A DNA stretch of 64,000 nt. Source: Sphingomonas sp. RIT328. GTDB lineage: Bacteria > Pseudomonadota > Alphaproteobacteria > Sphingomonadales > Sphingomonadaceae. The stretch is taken from NCBI RefSeq assembly GCF_000632225.1, contig NZ_JFYV01000013.1, positions 1-64,000 on the forward strand, read 5' to 3'. Below are positions 61,424-64,000 of the stretch, in pieces (position 1 is the first letter of the stretch; each line of letters starts with the position of its first letter). The translations under genes were made by a program, and so were the position numbers. The notes below the pieces were generated by a model. It worked only from the letters and a program-made list of their open reading frames with translations. It made no database searches and had not been told where the DNA came from.

Positions 61424-62292
61424 AGTCCTAACAGCTCTCTGGTCTGAGCGGTGGTCGCGACCTCGCGGCCCATTGCGCGGGTAAGATGCGCGATAAAGGC
61501 AACGACCGCGCCGTTGTCAGGGCGGCCGAGTTCGGGCCAACCATAATCGCCCAAACCCGCCGAGACGTGCCCACCACGCTCAATCGCGAGCACCGCCTGG
61601 CTGGTGACGTTGCCGATCTTGTTCGAGACCGACCATTCTAGCTGCCCGTCGGGCAGGAAGCGGAGGTGCGCGTCGAGTCCGGCGATGGTGCCGGGATGGC
61701 CGCCGAGGATACCGCTGTCGGTCAGCTCGAAGAGCAGCCAGGCCGGCGCGTCGACCAGCCCCAGCTCGCGGAGCGCCTCGAACATGCGAGTGAAGGGCAC
61801 GGCCCAGCTGACGAACTGCGGTTTGACGCCGAGCTTGCGGAGCCGGTCAGCGAAGAGACGCAGCGTCTCGGTGTGGTTGACATAGGTTCGGTCGCCGGTG
61901 CGGAAGTCGCCGTCACGGAACCGGTCGATATTGGTGCTGCCGGTGTCGATCGGCGCGATATCGGGGCACGTGGCGGGATCGCCTGCCAGCGCTTCGATAT
62001 GCGCGATCCGGTCCTGGTCGTTGCCGCCCGCGGTGATCTGCCCGAGCGTCGGATAAACCAGGACGTCGCACCGTGAACGAATGGCGCGGATTGCCTCTGC
62101 GTAGGTCTCGGCCCGGTGATCGGGCGAGCCGTCATCGTGACGCGCGTGGAAATGGACGATGCTGGCACCCGCCTCGTGGGCGCGTGCGGCAGCTTCGGCG
62201 ATCTCCGCTGGCGAAAACGGGATATGCCCGTTCTGCTCACGCGGTGTATACTCGTTGATCCGAGCCTCGATGATGAGGGGTTTCCGCGCCAT
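61420..62292 (-). CDS. BKACE-family beta-keto acid cleavage enzyme
   Basis: A 290-residue DUF849 enzyme (3-keto-5-aminohexanoate cleavage enzyme family), which splits beta-keto acids with acetyl-CoA to give acetoacetate and a CoA thioester. Signatures: IIEARINEYTPRE, PFSPAEIAEAAARAHEAGASIVHFHARHDDGSPDHRAETYAEAIRAIR (about 25-71, with the zinc His pair HFHAR and the family DG), NIDRFRDGDF and HVSAGLGDYGW near 245-255. The true substrate in this family varies and cannot be told here. Start 4 bp after the epimerase stop. Confidence 0.92.
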   Translation of the reverse strand: MARKPLIIEARINEYTPREQNGHIPFSPAEIAEAAARAHEAGASIVHFHARHDDGSPDHRAETYAEAIRAIRSRCDVLVYPTLGQITAGGNDQDRIAHIEALAGDPATCPDIAPIDTGSTNIDRFRDGDFRTGDRTYVNHTETLRLFADRLRKLGVKPQFVSWAVPFTRMFEALRELGLVDAPAWLLFELTDSGILGGHPGTIAGLDAHLRFLPDGQLEWSVSNKIGNVTSQAVLAIERGGHVSAGLGDYGWPELGRPDNGAVVAFIAHLTRAMGREVATTAQTRELLGL

Positions 62293-62296
62293 CGAC

Positions 62297-63181
62297 TTAC
62301 TTCTTGTCGGTCCAGTGATGCTGAGGCTGGTAGCCCAGCACGCGCTTGGCCTTCTCGTTCGAGATGACGACCTCGTTGCCGCTGAACTCCTTGCGGCGCT
62401 CGATGTTGGGGAAGTGCTTGTCGAGCAGCTCAGCGGTCGGGGTCCGCATCACCGTCTCGTCGTTGGTAATGAAGAATTCGTCCTTGCCGCGCACATCATA
62501 CTCGATCGCCAGCGCGACCGCCTGGGCGACGTCGCGGTTGTCGATGTACGTCCAGAAGTTCCAGAGGCGCTTGGTGGCGTCGTCCTGCCACTCCTCAAAG
62601 CCCTGATACTCCTCGGGGTTCATGACGTTGGAGAGACGCAGGCAGGTGATCCGCATCTCCGGATCGTTGAGGCAGAACTGGCGCGCCACCTCCTCGCCAA
62701 GCACCTTGGTCAGCGAATAGACGTTGTAGCCGCGCATCGGGTAATCTTCGTCGACCGGCACATAGGGCGCGTTGGTCTTATCGTAGGGGACGCCGGTGCC
62801 GACCTCGCTGGCGGCCCAGATGACGTTCTTGATGCCGAGCCGGCGCGCGGACTCGAACACGTTGTAGGTCGCCATCATGTTGATGCGCAGCTCTTCGCTG
62901 TCGGGCTTCATGCGCGGGTGCGGCATGCTGGCCAGATGGACGATCGCGTCGAACGCCTTCGGTTCGGCGCGGGCGTAAGTATCTTCGCCGATCGACGACA
63001 GTGCGTCGAGCGCCTGCCCGAAGTCGGTGAGGTCGGCGATCATCGCCGACTCCTTGGGATCGGACGGCTCCTTGTCGTCGATCAGAAAAACTTCGTAGCC
63101 CTTGTCGCGCAGATACGGGATGAGGACGGTACCGATCTTACCGAGGGCGCCGGTGACGGCAATACGCTTGCCATTTGGCAT
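62297..63181 (-). CDS. NAD-dependent epimerase/dehydratase family protein
   Basis: A 294-residue extended SDR: RIAVTGALGKIGTVLIPYLRDKGYEVFLIDDKEP (about 5-38) is the NAD motif. IVHLASMPHPRMKPDSEELRINMMATYNVFESARRLGIKNVIWAASEVGTGVPYD follows with the catalytic Ser region, then YNVYSLTKVLGEEVARQFC (Tyr-x3-Lys, about 152-156). Resembles uronate dehydrogenases and sugar epimerases. I chose the ATG at 63181. First gene of the leftward run. Confidence 0.9.
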   Translation of the reverse strand: MPNGKRIAVTGALGKIGTVLIPYLRDKGYEVFLIDDKEPSDPKESAMIADLTDFGQALDALSSIGEDTYARAEPKAFDAIVHLASMPHPRMKPDSEELRINMMATYNVFESARRLGIKNVIWAASEVGTGVPYDKTNAPYVPVDEDYPMRGYNVYSLTKVLGEEVARQFCLNDPEMRITCLRLSNVMNPEEYQGFEEWQDDATKRLWNFWTYIDNRDVAQAVALAIEYDVRGKDEFFITNDETVMRTPTAELLDKHFPNIERRKEFSGNEVVISNEKAKRVLGYQPQHHWTDKK

Positions 63182-63351
63182 GATTATTCTCCGGAATTGC
63201 TTGGGGGCGAACAGCGTGTTCTGCAGCCTCAACTTCCCATGAAGCCAAAGGGATACCGAAGCTGCGCTCAACGGGGTGTGCAGATTAGCTCACGCAACTG
63301 GTGGTATTGCTCGTCGCTTAGATCCCCGACGATCACTTTCGGACTACTGCC

Positions 63352-64000
63352 ATGCCCCCCATCCAGCTTACTTTCGAGCCCGTCGCGAGTGACGTCGGCT
63401 TCCCCGAAGCGCCGCTCGCCCTCGCCGACGGCACGCTCCTATTCGGCGACCTCCAGGGCGGTGTCGTGCGCCGTGTCACTGGCGGTGAGGTGTCGGTGTT
63501 CGCGGAGACGGGCGGGGCGCCAAATGGGCTCGCGCTGGCGCCGGACGGCAGCATCTACGTCGCCAACAATGGCGGCGCGATGAAGTGGTCGCGTGATGGC
63601 GATCGCACCATCTCCGACGGGTTCGAGACGAGTGGCTATGATAGTCGGGTCGAGCGGATCGACCGGGCTACCGGCAGGGTCACCCGCATTCTCGATCAGG
63701 TGGACGGGCACGCGTTGGAGGCGATCGACGACCTCGTCTTTTCCACTGACGGCAGCTTCTGGTTCACCGATCTCGGCCGCGAAGGGGAGCGATCGCGCAG
63801 CTTCGGCGGCGTCTACTGGTCTGCCGGTGACGGTTCAAACGCGCGCGCCGTCGCGTACCCGATCGTAAACGGCGCCAACGGTATCGGGCTCTCGCCCAAT
63901 GGCGGAACGCTCTACGCGACTGAATATGGTGCCGGGCGCCTCTGGGCCTGGACGGTCGAGGCACCGGGTCGCCTTGGTCACACACCTGGTCAGCCGCATG
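63352..64000 (+). CDS. SMP-30/gluconolactonase-family lactonase (partial)
   Basis: 216 codons are visible before the right edge. FEPVASDVGFPEAPLALADGTLLFGDLQGGVVRRV (about 8-42) and GAPNGLALAPDGSIYVANNGG (about 54-74) are beta-propeller strands of the SMP-30/Gnl family. LEAIDDLVFSTDGSFWFTDLGREGERSRSFGGVYW and NGANGIGLSPNGGTLYATEYGAGRLWAW hold further metal-site residues. It would hydrolyse a sugar lactone, fitting the epimerase/uronate-dehydrogenase-like gene divergent from it, and the sugar dehydrogenase nearby. C-terminus not in the window. Confidence 0.9.
   Translation, partial: MPPIQLTFEPVASDVGFPEAPLALADGTLLFGDLQGGVVRRVTGGEVSVFAETGGAPNGLALAPDGSIYVANNGGAMKWSRDGDRTISDGFETSGYDSRVERIDRATGRVTRILDQVDGHALEAIDDLVFSTDGSFWFTDLGREGERSRSFGGVYWSAGDGSNARAVAYPIVNGANGIGLSPNGGTLYATEYGAGRLWAWTVEAPGRLGHTPGQPH

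Noticed and set aside
1..64000. CRISPR arrays, tRNA or rRNA genes, intact insertion sequences
   Set aside because: I looked for regularly spaced repeats, cloverleaf-like segments and transposase motifs and found none; short structures could be missed by eye.

Overview
The window is high-GC DNA from an alphaproteobacterium that looks like a sphingomonad (Sphingomonas or a close relative). The signs are a large TonB-dependent receptor, a MucR-type regulator of the cysteine-free sphingomonad kind, an EcfG-type general-stress promoter, the aerobic (Cob) route to cobalamin, and many SDR, NmrA and glutathione S-transferase genes. I saw no rRNA, tRNA, CRISPR array or intact insertion sequence.

Layout. 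(1) 1-6.4 kb: a secreted protein that runs off the left edge and a TonB receptor behind PhoB-like direct repeats, then an aldo/keto reductase and an OprB-type porin. (2) 6.4-20.4 kb: several regulator/enzyme pairs (NmrA; LysR next to an epimerase; AraC next to an SDR; WYL with a GST), three Tad-type pilin/TadG genes, a 36-residue holin-like toxin candidate beside twin hairpins, and a ruined RNA-repair locus. In that locus rtcA carries a 2-bp insertion, and rtcB and rtcR have both lost their 5' halves and are joined head to head. (3) 20.5-36.4 kb: a near-complete aerobic cobalamin operon behind a cobalamin riboswitch. It reads cobW-cobN-cobG-cobH-cobI-cobJ-[cobK on the other strand]-cobL-cobE-cobM-cobB-cobA-cobF-bluB-DUF1636-NiCoT, with most genes overlapping by 1-4 bases. 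It covers uroporphyrinogen III methylation, ring contraction, a,c-amidation, part of the cobalt chelatase, the lower ligand and cobalt uptake. cobS/T and the late genes are not in the window. (4) 36.7-39.6 kb: an epoxide hydrolase-like and an NmrA-like gene divergent from a TetR gene, with a perfect 24-bp palindrome between them.

(5) 39.6-53.9 kb: an accessory region with mixed composition, a serine recombinase, a second recombinase fragment, a broken VapBC pair and a fragment of an MprF/YbhN-like membrane protein. It also holds stress and envelope genes (PPOX, GAF, PilZ, CsbD, a CDF-UppP-phosphatase operon). At its right end is a three-gene ABC-ATPase system (PD-(D/E)xK nuclease-like effector, small middle component, DUF2326 SMC-like ATPase). 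This fits the ABC-three-component (ABC-3C) conflict systems and converges on a zinc-ribbon protein with a HEPN-like RNxxxH motif. This is the best candidate in the window for an interesting immunity system.

(6) 53.9-64 kb: a leftward run of oxidoreductases and catabolic genes (a broken SDR, a PQQ-type sugar dehydrogenase, three SDRs, a haloacid dehalogenase, a RibD/DHFR-like reductase, an MFS transporter, a BKACE enzyme and an epimerase). It is divergent from an SMP-30/gluconolactonase gene cut by the right edge. It looks like a pathway for a sugar acid, lactone or other carbonyl compound; the substrate cannot be read from sequence.
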